DNA from: Actinospica sp035712985
GTDB lineage: Bacteria > Actinomycetota > Actinomycetes > Streptomycetales > Catenulisporaceae
NCBI GenBank assembly: GCA_035712985.1
Contig: DASTAE010000068.1
Coordinates: 1 to 36,956 of the forward strand
Direction: 5' to 3'
DNA length: 36,956 bases
Part shown: positions 8,304 to 20,815 of the stretch, in pieces
How positions within the stretch are numbered: position 1 is the first letter of the stretch
Layout of the letters: every line of letters starts with the position of its first letter
Position numbers and translations under genes: made by a program
The notes under the pieces: generated by a model
Databases searched by the model: none
What the model saw: the letters and a program-made list of their open reading frames with translations, nothing else
Told to the model about the DNA's origin: nothing

Positions 8304-9626
8304 ATGCCGGATGCAGTGGAGCTGCGCGATCACATCTGCCCGAAATGCGGCGCCACGGCCCGGCTCGACGCGAGATTCGTCCAGTGGTGCACGGATTGCG
8401 GCCACAACGCCGATCCGAACCCGCCGCAGCTGAGCAAGGGCGCGCAGCGGCGCGCGGATCGCGAGGTCGAGCGTTCGCGGCGGCTGTTCGAATCCTTGCG
8501 CACGACGCCGAATCTGCGCCCGACGAGCCTGACCGGCGTCTCCGTGACGCTGATCTCCGGCGTCGTGCACCTGATCAGCCTCGCGGTGCCGGTACTGCCG
8601 ATCCTGCTCGTGGTGCGGACGAACGAGGCCGTGTGGGCGGACCTCGTGCTGATCTTCTCCGTGCTCGTCTTCCTGGTGATCCGCCCGCGGGTGCCCGGCC
8701 GCCATCTGGACCCGCGCCGGAACCTCGACCGGGCCACGGCGCCGAAGTTCTACGAGCTGCTCGACCGCTGCTCCGCCGAGCTCGGCTGCACGACCCCGGC
8801 CCAGATCCGCTTCACCACGGACTACAACGCGGCGACGGGTCGCGCCGGTCTGCGGCGGACACGGTTCCTGCTGCTCGGCGTGCCGCTGTGGACCGTCCTG
8901 GACGGCCAGGAGCGGATCGCCCTGCTGGGCCACGAACTCGCGCACCAGATCAACGGCGACACGACGCACGGCCTGTGGGCCGCCTCGGCCCGGCGCTCGC
9001 TGAACGAGTGGACGAAGCTGCTCGACCCGAGGCAGTCGAGGTACGAGAGCGTCAGCAACCGGCGCATCGCGTGGGGCTCGGGCCGCGCCGGCATGGGCGG
9101 CCTCGGCGCGCTGCTGGCTCCCATCGTGATGGCGATCGTCTTCCTGCCGTTCTTCGCCGTCGCGGTCGGCTGCCAGGTCGTGGTGACGCGGCTGGACCTC
9201 TACTGCGGCCAGCGCGCCGAGTACCTCGCCGACGAGTGCGGCGCCCGCCTCGCCGGAAGCGAGGCGGCGGCCGGCCTGATGGCCGAGCTCGCGCTCGCCG
9301 AGACGGCCCGCCACTACGTGAACGCCGCCAGGAACAAGCCCAAGGCCCAGCGCGAGGCCGCCGTGCGCGGGTTCTGGACGCGCTTCGCCGAGTACATGGA
9401 GTCCATCCCGGAGACCGAGCGCCAGCGCAGGACCGCCGTGGACCGGCTGCGCAACACCCGCACCGACCGCAGCCACCCGGCGAACCACCTTCGCAGCGCC
9501 CTGATCATGACCCGTCCGCAGCTGCCCGGAGTCTTCAAGCTCTCCGAGGACGAGTGGGCCGCGATCGACGCCGAACTGGCCGCCGCGCACGACGCCGCGG
9601 CCCGCGCACTCGTCGAGTCCGCCTGA
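8304..9626 (+). CDS. M48-family membrane zinc metalloprotease with N-terminal zinc ribbon
   Basis: HtpX/Ste24-like membrane peptidase of 440 aa. The start at ATG 8304 is supported by the strong site AGGGGGAGGGA 7 nt upstream; an earlier in-frame GTG at 8277 is less likely. A CPKCG ... CTDCG zinc ribbon (Cys12, 15, 29, 32) precedes two hydrophobic segments (about 76-104 and 110-127). The active-site helix GHELAHQINGD has zinc ligands His210 and His214 and catalytic Glu211, and the third ligand is Glu306 in RAEYLADECGARLAG. A further hydrophobic stretch covers about 264-293. It is divergent from the kinase and tail-to-tail with the decarboxylase (3-bp gap). Likely role is turnover of damaged membrane proteins, by family. 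The N-terminal zinc ribbon is not part of classical HtpX. Confidence 0.88.
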   Translation: MPDAVELRDHICPKCGATARLDARFVQWCTDCGHNADPNPPQLSKGAQRRADREVERSRRLFESLRTTPNLRPTSLTGVSVTLISGVVHLISLAVPVLPILLVVRTNEAVWADLVLIFSVLVFLVIRPRVPGRHLDPRRNLDRATAPKFYELLDRCSAELGCTTPAQIRFTTDYNAATGRAGLRRTRFLLLGVPLWTVLDGQERIALLGHELAHQINGDTTHGLWAASARRSLNEWTKLLDPRQSRYESVSNRRIAWGSGRAGMGGLGALLAPIVMAIVFLPFFAVAVGCQVVVTRLDLYCGQRAEYLADECGARLAGSEAAAGLMAELALAETARHYVNAARNKPKAQREAAVRGFWTRFAEYMESIPETERQRRTAVDRLRNTRTDRSHPANHLRSALIMTRPQLPGVFKLSEDEWAAIDAELAAAHDAAARALVESA

Positions 9627-9629
9627 GGG

Positions 9630-11006
9630 CTAAGCCATCGTCGCCAGGATCTCCTCGACGACGGCGAGGCTCGTGTCCGGGTGCAGGAAGGCGAAGCGGG
9701 CGACCGTCTCGCCCTCCCAGCCGGTCGGGGTGACGAAGGCGATCTGGCCGGCCAGCAGGCGGTCGGACCAGGCCTGGTAGTCCTCGGCGTTCCAGCCCCT
9801 GCGGCGGAACAGCACCGAGGACAGCTCCGGCTCGCGGATCAGCTCGAGCTCGGGGCGCTCGCGGATGAGCTCGGCGGACTCGCGGGCCAGGGTCAGCGCG
9901 GCCTCGATGGCCTCGGCGTAGGCGTCCGTCCCGTGCACGGCCAGCGAGAACCACAGCGGGAGGCCGCGGGCGCGCCGGGTCAGGTGGTAGGCGTAGTCGG
10001 TCGGGTTCCACTCCTCCGGCGTGTCCATGTGGATCACGTCGAGGTACGAGGCGTCCTGGGTGTGCACGGCCTTCGCCAGCTTCGGGTTCTTGTACACGAG
10101 AGCGGCGCAGTCGAAGGGGGCGAAGAGCCACTTGTGCGGGTCCACGACGAAGGAGTCGGCCTGCTCGATGCCGTCGTAGCGCCCTCGCACGCTCGGGGCG
10201 AACAGGCCCGCGCCGCCGTAGGCGCCGTCCACGTGGAACCACAGGTCCTTCTCGCGCGCGATCTCGCCGACGCCCCGCAGGTCGTCGATGATGCCCGCGT
10301 TCGTCGTGCCGGCCGTGGCGACGACGCCGATCACCGGGATGCCGCTGTCGTCCGCGTCCAGGGTCGCGCGGAGGTTGGCGCCGGTCAGCCGGTGGTCGTC
10401 GCTGGGCACGACGAGGGGCTCGACGCCGATGATCCGCAGCGTGTTGCCGATCGAGGAGTGCGCCTGGTCGCTGACCGCGATCCTGACCCGGTCGTAGGGC
10501 CCGAGGCCGAGCCGCTGCCGGGCCACGTCGCGGGCCACCACCAGCGCGGACAGGTTGCCGGCCGAGCCGCCGGTGACGAAGCAGCCGCCCGCCTCCGGCC
10601 CCATTCCGGCGAAGTCGGCGATCAGCCGCAGCACCTGGTTCTCCGCCGCGATCGCGCCCGAGGCCTCCAGCCAGGAGATCCCCTGCAGCGAGGCGCAGGA
10701 GACGACCATGTCGAACAGCAGCGCGGCCTTGGTCGGCGCGGCCGGGATGAAGGACAGGAAGCGCGGGCTGTCGCAGGAGATGACGGCCTGGGACAGGTGG
10801 TCGTCGTACACCGCGAGCACCTTGTGCGGGTCGTGCCCCTGCGGGCCGATCAGCCCGGCCAGCACCGAATCCAGCTTGTCCTTGCGGCCCGGGTGGTCCA
10901 GCGGGACCGGGTCGAGTTGGAGCCGCTCGCGCATGTAGTCGAAGATCAGGTCGGCGAGTTCGGAGTCATATGCGTGCATGCTGGGCATGAACCCCAGTAT
11001 CTCCAT
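9630..11006 (-). CDS. Group II PLP-dependent amino-acid decarboxylase
   Basis: Pyridoxal-phosphate decarboxylase of the aromatic-L-amino-acid/glutamate decarboxylase family (PF00282), about 459 aa, cytoplasmic. Numbered from the ATG at 11006, the PLP lysine is Lys292 in VVDPHKWLFAPFDC, with Asp260 in FHVDGAYGG and the ring-stacking histidine in SDQAHSSIGNT. FVTGGSAGNLSALVVARD binds the cofactor phosphate. Which amino acid is used (aromatic, glutamate or other) cannot be read safely from sequence. Three ATGs (11006, 10988, 10979) are possible and none has a clearly better ribosome binding site. It is divergent from the NUDIX gene across about 60 bp containing the palindromes CTCGCGAG and AACCGGTT. 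Confidence 0.9.
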   Translation of the reverse strand: MEILGFMPSMHAYDSELADLIFDYMRERLQLDPVPLDHPGRKDKLDSVLAGLIGPQGHDPHKVLAVYDDHLSQAVISCDSPRFLSFIPAAPTKAALLFDMVVSCASLQGISWLEASGAIAAENQVLRLIADFAGMGPEAGGCFVTGGSAGNLSALVVARDVARQRLGLGPYDRVRIAVSDQAHSSIGNTLRIIGVEPLVVPSDDHRLTGANLRATLDADDSGIPVIGVVATAGTTNAGIIDDLRGVGEIAREKDLWFHVDGAYGGAGLFAPSVRGRYDGIEQADSFVVDPHKWLFAPFDCAALVYKNPKLAKAVHTQDASYLDVIHMDTPEEWNPTDYAYHLTRRARGLPLWFSLAVHGTDAYAEAIEAALTLARESAELIRERPELELIREPELSSVLFRRRGWNAEDYQAWSDRLLAGQIAFVTPTGWEGETVARFAFLHPDTSLAVVEEILATMA

Positions 11007-11066
11007 CCTCACGAAGGCCCCCGCAACTCGCGAGCTGTAACCGGTTCGGCGGCGGAGCCTGGCACC

Positions 11067-11495
11067 ATGGAGCTCATGACCGAACTCATCCCCGTCGTCG
11101 CCGCCGTGATCGAGCGCGACGGACGCTTCCTGGCCGCCCGCCGCACCGAGCCGGAGGCGCTCAAGGGCCTCTGGGAGTTCCCCGGCGGCAAGGCCGAGCC
11201 GGGCGAGGACGACGTGGCCGCGCTGATCCGCGAGTGCCGCGAGGAGCTCGGTGTGGAGATCGCCGTGGGCGACCCGGTGGGCCCCGAGTACCTCTCGCCG
11301 AACGGCCGCTACCTGGTGCGCACCTACCGCGCCGAACTGCTGTCGGGCGAGCCGGCCCCGATCGAGAGCCACGACGAGCTGCGCTGGCTGACCCCCGGGA
11401 CGCCCGAGGTGCGCGAGCTGCCCTGGCTGGAGGGGGACTACGTGATCCTCGACGCGCTCGACAATGAGGCGCACTCCGGGACCCGGGTGGCCTAA
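11067..11495 (+). CDS. NUDIX hydrolase, MutT/NudG-like
   Basis: Small NUDIX pyrophosphohydrolase of 142 aa. The NUDIX box is intact: GGKAEPGEDDVAALIREC then REELGV, including the metal-binding REEL glutamates. The preceding RRTEPEALKGLWEFPGGK segment is characteristic of MutT-type (deoxy)nucleoside triphosphatases such as mycobacterial MutT2, which clean oxidised or methylated CTP/dCTP and related nucleotides from the pool. The ATG at 11067 has GGAG 9 nt upstream; an ATG at 11076 is an alternative. The exact substrate is uncertain. It stands alone, divergent from the decarboxylase. Confidence 0.88.
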   Translation: MELMTELIPVVAAVIERDGRFLAARRTEPEALKGLWEFPGGKAEPGEDDVAALIRECREELGVEIAVGDPVGPEYLSPNGRYLVRTYRAELLSGEPAPIESHDELRWLTPGTPEVRELPWLEGDYVILDALDNEAHSGTRVA

Positions 11496-11577
11496 CTCAC
11501 GCTGAAAGTCCTATTAAACGGGTTGTCTTTGGGGATGAGTCAGGTGTAAGGCACGTCCGATCAACCCCAGGACCCCT

Positions 11578-12660
11578 ATGCCCAGCACCTCCTCGGTACC
11601 CGAGGTGGCCGGAGTGCGCGTCGCGTTGCGGCGCCGCACCGGCCTGACCGGGGCGGAGGGCGGGGACTGGTCGGACGCGCTGCGGCTGCCGGGCAACCGG
11701 CTGGTGCTCGTGGTGGGGGACGTGCTCGGCGGCGACCTGCCCACGCCCCCCTCGGTCGCCGACCAGTTCCGCAGCGCGGCGCGGGTGCTGACGCAGATGG
11801 ACCTGAGCCCCGCGCAGGTGCTGCACCGGCTCGACGTGCTCGCGGAGTCCCTCGGCGACGAGTTCACCAGCAGCTGCGTCTACGTCAGTTGCGACCTGTC
11901 CGACGGCATGGCGGTCTTCGCCTCGGCCGGGCACCTGCCGCCGCTGCTGCGCACCCCCTACGATCCGGCCTACCGCGTCGCGCTGCCGGTCGGCCCGCCG
12001 CTCGGCGTCGGCGGCGGCGAGTTCGAGGAGCGGCAGTACACGATCCCGCCCGGCTCGCTGCTCGCGATCTACACCGACGGCCTGCTCGGGCACGCTCTCG
12101 GCGAGGACGCCGATGCGGCGATCTCCGAGCTCGGGCGGCTGCTGGACAAGGCCGAGGACGTGCCCGACGAGCAGGTGGACCAGGCCTGCGATCATATCAA
12201 TAGCATGATGCTCGGTAACGGCGAGCACACCGGCGACGCGACGCTCGTGCTCGCCAAGATGGGCCGGATGCCCGAGTCCGCGGCCGCCGCGTGGACGCTG
12301 ACCGCCCGGCCCACCGCCGTGGCCCAAGCCAGGGACCTGATCCGCGACCGGCTCAACGACTGGGGCCTGCAGGGGCTCGCCGACGTGGTCGAACTGCTGG
12401 TCAGCGAGCTGGTCACGAACGCCCTGCGCTACGGCATCGCGCCCTTCGGCCTGCGGATGACCCGCGACTCCGCGAACGTCATGATCGAGGTCTCCGACGG
12501 CAATCCGACCGTGCCGCGGCTGCGCAACGTCCAGGTCGGCGACGAGGGCGGCCGCGGCCTGCACCTCGTCGACGAGCTGTCCACCGACTGGGGAGTGCGC
12601 AGCCATCCCCAGGGCAAGACCGTCTGGTTCACCCTGGGGACGGCACTGACGCGGTATTGA
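11578..12660 (+). CDS. SpoIIE/PP2C-type phosphatase fused to a HATPase (anti-sigma-type) domain
   Basis: Two-domain signalling protein, 360 aa, no membrane segments. The N-terminal PP2C/SpoIIE domain (about 15-228) keeps metal-binding Asp30 (EGGDWSDA), Asp48 (VVGDVLGGD), Asp167 (IYTDGLLG) and Asp220 (TGDATLVLAK). The C-terminal HATPase_c_2 domain (about 238-355) has the N-box SELVTNALRYG (Glu277, Asn281), SDGNP (Asp307) and GGRGLHLVDEL. Such fusions in actinomycetes act in RsbU/RsbW-type partner switching: the phosphatase dephosphorylates an anti-sigma antagonist and the ATPase half resembles its kinase. No STAS antagonist or sigma factor is adjacent, so the partner is unknown. AGGA lies 5 nt before the ATG. 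Confidence 0.88.
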   Translation: MPSTSSVPEVAGVRVALRRRTGLTGAEGGDWSDALRLPGNRLVLVVGDVLGGDLPTPPSVADQFRSAARVLTQMDLSPAQVLHRLDVLAESLGDEFTSSCVYVSCDLSDGMAVFASAGHLPPLLRTPYDPAYRVALPVGPPLGVGGGEFEERQYTIPPGSLLAIYTDGLLGHALGEDADAAISELGRLLDKAEDVPDEQVDQACDHINSMMLGNGEHTGDATLVLAKMGRMPESAAAAWTLTARPTAVAQARDLIRDRLNDWGLQGLADVVELLVSELVTNALRYGIAPFGLRMTRDSANVMIEVSDGNPTVPRLRNVQVGDEGGRGLHLVDELSTDWGVRSHPQGKTVWFTLGTALTRY

Positions 12661-12664
12661 CCGA

Positions 12665-15253
12665 TCAGCCCGAGTAGGGCAGCGTCGCCAGGCCCAGCTC
12701 CGCGGAGGACGAGAGCATCGGGTGGGTCGGCACGGCGCGCACGGTGTAACCGAACGGACCGGACTGCTCGAGGTCGATCACGCCCTCGTAGCGGTTGCGG
12801 CCGATCTCGTCCACGCCGAGGTGCTCCAGCGTCGCGATGGCGGCCGAGCGCAGCTGGTCGTCCTCGTCCACCCGGCCGAACACGGCCTGCACCTGCACCT
12901 CGTCCGGGGCCAGCTCGCCGATCTGCACCAGCGCCCTGATCCGCAGCCCGCCGCCGAGCCGCGGCCGGCCGACCCGCTCGTCCTGCGCGTCCGACTCCGC
13001 CTCGGCGTCCACGTGCTCGATCGCCACGTTCGGCCACAGCCGGCGCACCCGGGTCGTCCAGGCGGCCAGCTCGCGCGAGCCGGCGAAGCCGTCCGCGGAC
13101 GCGGCGCGCAGGGACCGCGCGGCGGGCTCGTAGAGCTTCTGCACGTAGTCCTGCACCATCCGGCCGGCCAGCACCTTCGGGCCCAGGCTGGTCAGCGTGT
13201 GCCGCACCATCTCGATCCAGCGGGTCGGCAGCCCGGCGGCGTCCCGGTCGTAGAAGCGGCGGGCCACCGAGTGCTCGATCAGGTCGTAGAGCGCGGCGGC
13301 CTCGAGCTCGTCCCGCCGATCCGGGTCCTCGACGCCGTCCGCGGTCGGGATCGCCCAGCCGTTCTCGCCGTCGAACCACTCGTCCCACCAGCCGTCCTTG
13401 ATCGACAGGTTGAGCCCGCCGTTCAGCGCCGACTTCATGCCCGAGGTGCCGCAGGCCTCCAGCGGCCGCAGCGGGTTGTTCAGCCAGACGTCGCAGCCGG
13501 GCAGCAGCGTCTGGGCCATCGCCATGTCGTAGTTCGGCAGGAAGGCGATGCGGTGCCGCACCCGCGGGTCGTCGGCGAAGCGCACCAGCTCCTGCACGAG
13601 GCGCTTGCCGCCGTCGTCCGCCGGGTGCGCCTTGCCCGCGATGACCAGCTGCACCGGCCGGTCCGGGTTGGTGAGCAGCCGGATCAGCCGCTCTCGGTCG
13701 CGCAGCATCAGGGTCAGCCGCTTGTACGAGGGGACCCGGCGGGCGAAGCCGATGGTCAGCGCGTTCGGGTCGAGCAGCGCGTCGGTCCAGCCCAGCTCGG
13801 CGGCCGAGGCGCCGCGGGCGAGCCAGGACTCGTACACCCGCCGCCTGGCCTCGCGGACCAGCTCGGCGCGCAGCCGGTTGCGGATCTCCCAGATCGTCTT
13901 GTCCGGGATCCGGCCGACCGCCTCGAAGGGCGCGTGCATCGCGTCCGGGCCGAGCTCGCGCTCGATCAGCTCGGTGACCAGCGGATGCACCCAGGTCATC
14001 GCGTGCACGCCGTTGGTGATCGAGGTGATCGGCACCTCGGGCGCGTCGAAGCCCGGCCACAGTCCGCCGAACATCTCCCGGGAGACCTCACCGTGCAGCA
14101 GCGACACGCCGTTGGCCCGCTGCGCGAGCCGCAGGCCCATCACGGCCATGTTGAAGGTGCCCGGGTCGCCGCCCGGGTAGGTCTCGGCGCCGAGCGCGAG
14201 CACCCGCTCCACCGGCACGCCCGGGTTCCCGTTCGCGCCGCCGAAGTGCTCGGCGATCAGGTCGCGCGGGAAGCGGTCGATGCCCGCGGGCACCGGGGTG
14301 TGCGTGGTGAACAGGGTGCCGGCGCGCACGGCCGCGAGCGCCTCGTCGAAGTCCAGGCCGTGGTCCTCGACCAGCTCGCGGATCCGCTCCACGCCGAGGA
14401 AGCCGGCGTGGCCCTCGTTGGTGTGGAAGACCTCGGGCGCAGGCTGGCCGCTGATCGCGCAGTACGCCCGGACCGCCCGGATGCCGCCGATGCCGAGCAG
14501 CATCTCCTGGTGCAGCCGGTGCTCGGGGGAGCCGCCGTAGAGCCGGTCGGTCACGTCCCGGCCGCCGTCCGCGTTCTCCTCGATGTCCGTGTCGAGCAGC
14601 AGCAGCGGCACCCGGCCCACCTTGGCCAGCCACACCTGGGCGACCAGCTCGCGCAGCGAGGGCAGCCCGATGGTGATCCGCACGGCCGAGCCCTCGCCGT
14701 CCCGCAGCTTGGCCAGCGGCAGGTTGTCCGGGTCGAGCAGCGGATAGGTCTCCAGCTGCCAGCCGTCCCTGGACAGCGACTGGCGGAAGTAGCCGCGCTT
14801 GTACAGCAGGCCCACGCCGATCACCGGAACACCCAGGTCGGAGGCCGCCTTCAGGTGGTCGCCGGCCAGGATGCCGAGGCCGCCCGAGTACTGCGGCAGC
14901 ACCGCGGTGATGCCGTACTCGGGGGAGAAGTAGGCGATGGACCGCGGCGGGTTCTCAAGGTCCTGGTACCACTTGGGCTTCGTCAGATAATCCCGCAGGT
15001 TCTCCGCCGCGGCCGCGACCCGCGCCGTGAAGTGCTCGTCCGCGGCCAGTTGGGCGAAGCGCTCGGTGCGTACCGAGCCGAGCAGCCGAACGGGGTCTTG
15101 ATGGGACCTCTCCCACTGCTCGGGGTCGATCGCCTCGAACAGCGCCCGCGTCGGCTCATGCCAGGACCAGCGCAGGTTCGACGCCAGCTCGGTGAGGGCG
15201 GAGAGGGGTTCGGGCAGGACTGTGCGCACCGTCAGGCGCCGGATCGCCTTCAT
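12665..15253 (-). CDS. glgP: Alpha-glucan (glycogen/maltodextrin) phosphorylase
   Basis: GT35 phosphorylase releasing glucose-1-phosphate from alpha-1,4-glucan, about 862 aa from MKAIRRLTVRTVLPEPL. Conserved pieces include SIAYFSPEYGITAVLPQYSG near the N-terminus, FHTNEGHAGFLGVERIREL, TTHTPVPAGIDRFPRDL and, at the cofactor site, CGTSGMKSALNGGLNLSIKD, whose lysine binds PLP. It belongs to the actinobacterial phosphorylase subtype that starts with MKAIRRFTV-like sequence. The ATG at 15253 is preferred to that at 15274 because a TAGGCT box lies 8 nt upstream. It is divergent from glgE, so degradation and synthesis genes share one 140-bp control region. Confidence 0.95.
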   Translation of the reverse strand: MKAIRRLTVRTVLPEPLSALTELASNLRWSWHEPTRALFEAIDPEQWERSHQDPVRLLGSVRTERFAQLAADEHFTARVAAAAENLRDYLTKPKWYQDLENPPRSIAYFSPEYGITAVLPQYSGGLGILAGDHLKAASDLGVPVIGVGLLYKRGYFRQSLSRDGWQLETYPLLDPDNLPLAKLRDGEGSAVRITIGLPSLRELVAQVWLAKVGRVPLLLLDTDIEENADGGRDVTDRLYGGSPEHRLHQEMLLGIGGIRAVRAYCAISGQPAPEVFHTNEGHAGFLGVERIRELVEDHGLDFDEALAAVRAGTLFTTHTPVPAGIDRFPRDLIAEHFGGANGNPGVPVERVLALGAETYPGGDPGTFNMAVMGLRLAQRANGVSLLHGEVSREMFGGLWPGFDAPEVPITSITNGVHAMTWVHPLVTELIERELGPDAMHAPFEAVGRIPDKTIWEIRNRLRAELVREARRRVYESWLARGASAAELGWTDALLDPNALTIGFARRVPSYKRLTLMLRDRERLIRLLTNPDRPVQLVIAGKAHPADDGGKRLVQELVRFADDPRVRHRIAFLPNYDMAMAQTLLPGCDVWLNNPLRPLEACGTSGMKSALNGGLNLSIKDGWWDEWFDGENGWAIPTADGVEDPDRRDELEAAALYDLIEHSVARRFYDRDAAGLPTRWIEMVRHTLTSLGPKVLAGRMVQDYVQKLYEPAARSLRAASADGFAGSRELAAWTTRVRRLWPNVAIEHVDAEAESDAQDERVGRPRLGGGLRIRALVQIGELAPDEVQVQAVFGRVDEDDQLRSAAIATLEHLGVDEIGRNRYEGVIDLEQSGPFGYTVRAVPTHPMLSSSAELGLATLPYSG

Positions 15254-15261
15254 GCTGATCG

Positions 15262-15267
15262 AGCCTA
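15262..15267 (-). promoter_or_regulatory. Putative -10 box for leaderless glgP
   Basis: TAGGCT on the minus strand with 8 nt to the ATG at 15253 and no Shine-Dalgarno sequence. It supports the downstream start choice. Confidence 0.4.
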
Positions 15268-15393
15268 GCCGCATGTGAGCGTGCTCGTACAGCGAACGCC
15301 CACCATGCGAGAGCCATTCGGTGTCGGGCAGGTCACCCCGCGTTCGGCCGTGGGCGGTAGTACGGACGGCCGGATTCGGATAGAACTGGAAGT

Positions 15394-17391
<1,998 letters not shown>

Positions 17392-17461
17392 CTCGGGCAG
17401 CGGTGGGGGTGCTCATCCATCTGGCACCGCAGAGTGCTCCTCCTGAAGCCAAGGAGTGACC

Positions 17462-19174
<1,713 letters not shown>

Positions 19175-19255
19175 CGGGTAATAGGGAAGCTGAACGGCTC
19201 GGATCTCCCGGCGCCGGCGCACGGGCCCCCTTGGGCAGAAAGGGAGTCGCTGACC

Positions 19256-20815
19256 ATGACCTCGATCGTCGACCACGTCCACCTCGCACCCGCGAGCGGG
19301 CTCGATGCCAGGCTGGCCGGGCTGCTGGCCGAGTGGCTGCCCCGCCAACGCTGGTACGGCGGCAAGGGCGCGCGCATCGACGCCGAGACCGGGGTCAGGG
19401 TACTGGCGCGGCTCGACCTGCTGCCCGACCGCGACCCGGGGCTGGCCATGCTCGTGGTCGAGGTCCGGCCGGACGGCCGGGATCCCGAGCGGTACCAGCT
19501 GTTCCTCGGGGCGCGCCGTGAGCTGCCGGAGAGACTGACCCACGCCGAGATCGGCTCCGTGGCGGACGACCACGGGGCCGAGTGGCGCTGCTACGACGCC
19601 CTGCACGACCCGGAGCTCGCGGGCTGGCTGCTGGAGCGGCTGGCCGCGGGCGAGCAGATCGGCCCGCTGCGCTTCCACGTGCTGCCGGGGCGGGTGATCG
19701 ACGAGGGTCTCAGGTCCCTGGTGCTCACCGGAGAGCAGTCGAACACCTCCGTGATCTTCGGCGACAAGCTGATCGCCAAGTTCCTGCGGCGCACGGTCGC
19801 CGGGGTGAATCCGGACCTTGAGCTGTCCCTCGCGCTGGCGGACTCGGGGAGCCGGAACATCCCGCAGCCGGTGGGCTGGATCGACCTGGCCCTGGAGCTC
19901 GAGCACCTGTCCACCCCGCCGCGGACCACGGGCCCGGCCCCGCGCGCCGCCGCCGACGACGAGGACCGCCGCGACGCGAACGGCCGTCCGGGCCCCGAGC
20001 GGGGCGGACCGGGCGGAGGCGGCTACGGCGACTACGGCGGCCCCGAGCCCATCACCGTGGCCACGATCAGCGAATTCCTGCCCACGGCCACGGACGGCTG
20101 GCTGCTGGCCCAGACCAGCGTGCGCGACCTCTACGCCCAGGCGCCGGGCACCAGCCCCAAGGCCGCCGGCGGCGACTTCGGCCCCGAGGCCAGGCGCCTG
20201 GGCAAGGCCACCGCCCGCGTCCACCACGACCTGGCCACGATGCTCCCCACCGGCCGGATGGAGCCGGAGGAGCTCGAGCGCGTCTCCCAGGCCATGATCG
20301 ACCACCTGCACCACGCCGCCACCAGGGTCCGCGAGCTCGAGGACTACGTCCCGGCGCTCAGCGACATACTGGGCGCCCTCGCCACCCTCGACAAGCCCAT
20401 CCCCACCCAGCGCGTCCACGGCGACTTCCACCTGGGACAGGTGATGCGCACCGTGAACGGCTGGGTCCTGCTCGACTTCGAGGGCGAGCCCAGCCGCAGC
20501 CTGGAGCAGCGCCGCGCCATGGCCCCCGCCGTCAAGGACGTGGCCGGGATGGCGAGGTCCTTCGACTACGCCGCCCACCACCTCGGCGGCGACCCCGCGG
20601 CCGCCCAGGCCTGGGCCGAGCGCAACTTCAGCTCCTTCTGCAAGGGCTACGCCTCCGTCAGCGGCCACGACCCCCGCGAGCAGGACACGCTGCTCAAGTG
20701 CTACGAGATCGACAAGGCCGTCTACGAGGCCGTCTACGAGGCCGCCAACCGCCCGACCTGGCTGCACATCCCGATGGGCGCCATCAAGCGGCTGGCGCAG
20801 GGGCGGAGCGAGTAG
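19256..20815 (+). CDS. pep2: Maltokinase (Pep2/Mak)
   Basis: Phosphorylates maltose to alpha-maltose-1-phosphate, the GlgE donor. 519 aa, aminoglycoside-phosphotransferase fold. The N-terminal cap has WLPRQRWYGGKGARIDAE, as in characterised maltokinases. EGLRSLVLTGEQSNTSVIFG and LIAKFLRR form the nucleotide-binding lobe, QRVHGDFHLGQVM is the catalytic loop and LLDFEGEPSRS the metal-binding motif. An unusual hydrophilic Gly/Pro/Asp-rich insert (about residues 220-265, ending GGGYGDYGGPEP) interrupts the fold between lobes. The ATG has AAAGGGAG 9 nt upstream. Its last 32 bp overlap the end of the convergent methyltransferase gene. Confidence 0.95.
   Translation: MTSIVDHVHLAPASGLDARLAGLLAEWLPRQRWYGGKGARIDAETGVRVLARLDLLPDRDPGLAMLVVEVRPDGRDPERYQLFLGARRELPERLTHAEIGSVADDHGAEWRCYDALHDPELAGWLLERLAAGEQIGPLRFHVLPGRVIDEGLRSLVLTGEQSNTSVIFGDKLIAKFLRRTVAGVNPDLELSLALADSGSRNIPQPVGWIDLALELEHLSTPPRTTGPAPRAAADDEDRRDANGRPGPERGGPGGGGYGDYGGPEPITVATISEFLPTATDGWLLAQTSVRDLYAQAPGTSPKAAGGDFGPEARRLGKATARVHHDLATMLPTGRMEPEELERVSQAMIDHLHHAATRVRELEDYVPALSDILGALATLDKPIPTQRVHGDFHLGQVMRTVNGWVLLDFEGEPSRSLEQRRAMAPAVKDVAGMARSFDYAAHHLGGDPAAAQAWAERNFSSFCKGYASVSGHDPREQDTLLKCYEIDKAVYEAVYEAANRPTWLHIPMGAIKRLAQGRSE

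Noticed and set aside
8133..9590. Upstream extension of the kinase open frame
   Set aside because: Antisense to the M48 protease and without homology. The kinase domain and a ribosome binding site define the start near 8132.
9681..11066. N-terminal extension of the NUDIX protein across the decarboxylase
   Set aside because: Antisense to the PLP decarboxylase and lacks any domain. The NUDIX protein starts at 11067 by ribosome binding site and family length.
12722..15268. 848-codon open frame opposite glgP
   Set aside because: Low-complexity Arg/Gln/Val product with no recognisable motif, fully antisense to a confident gene.
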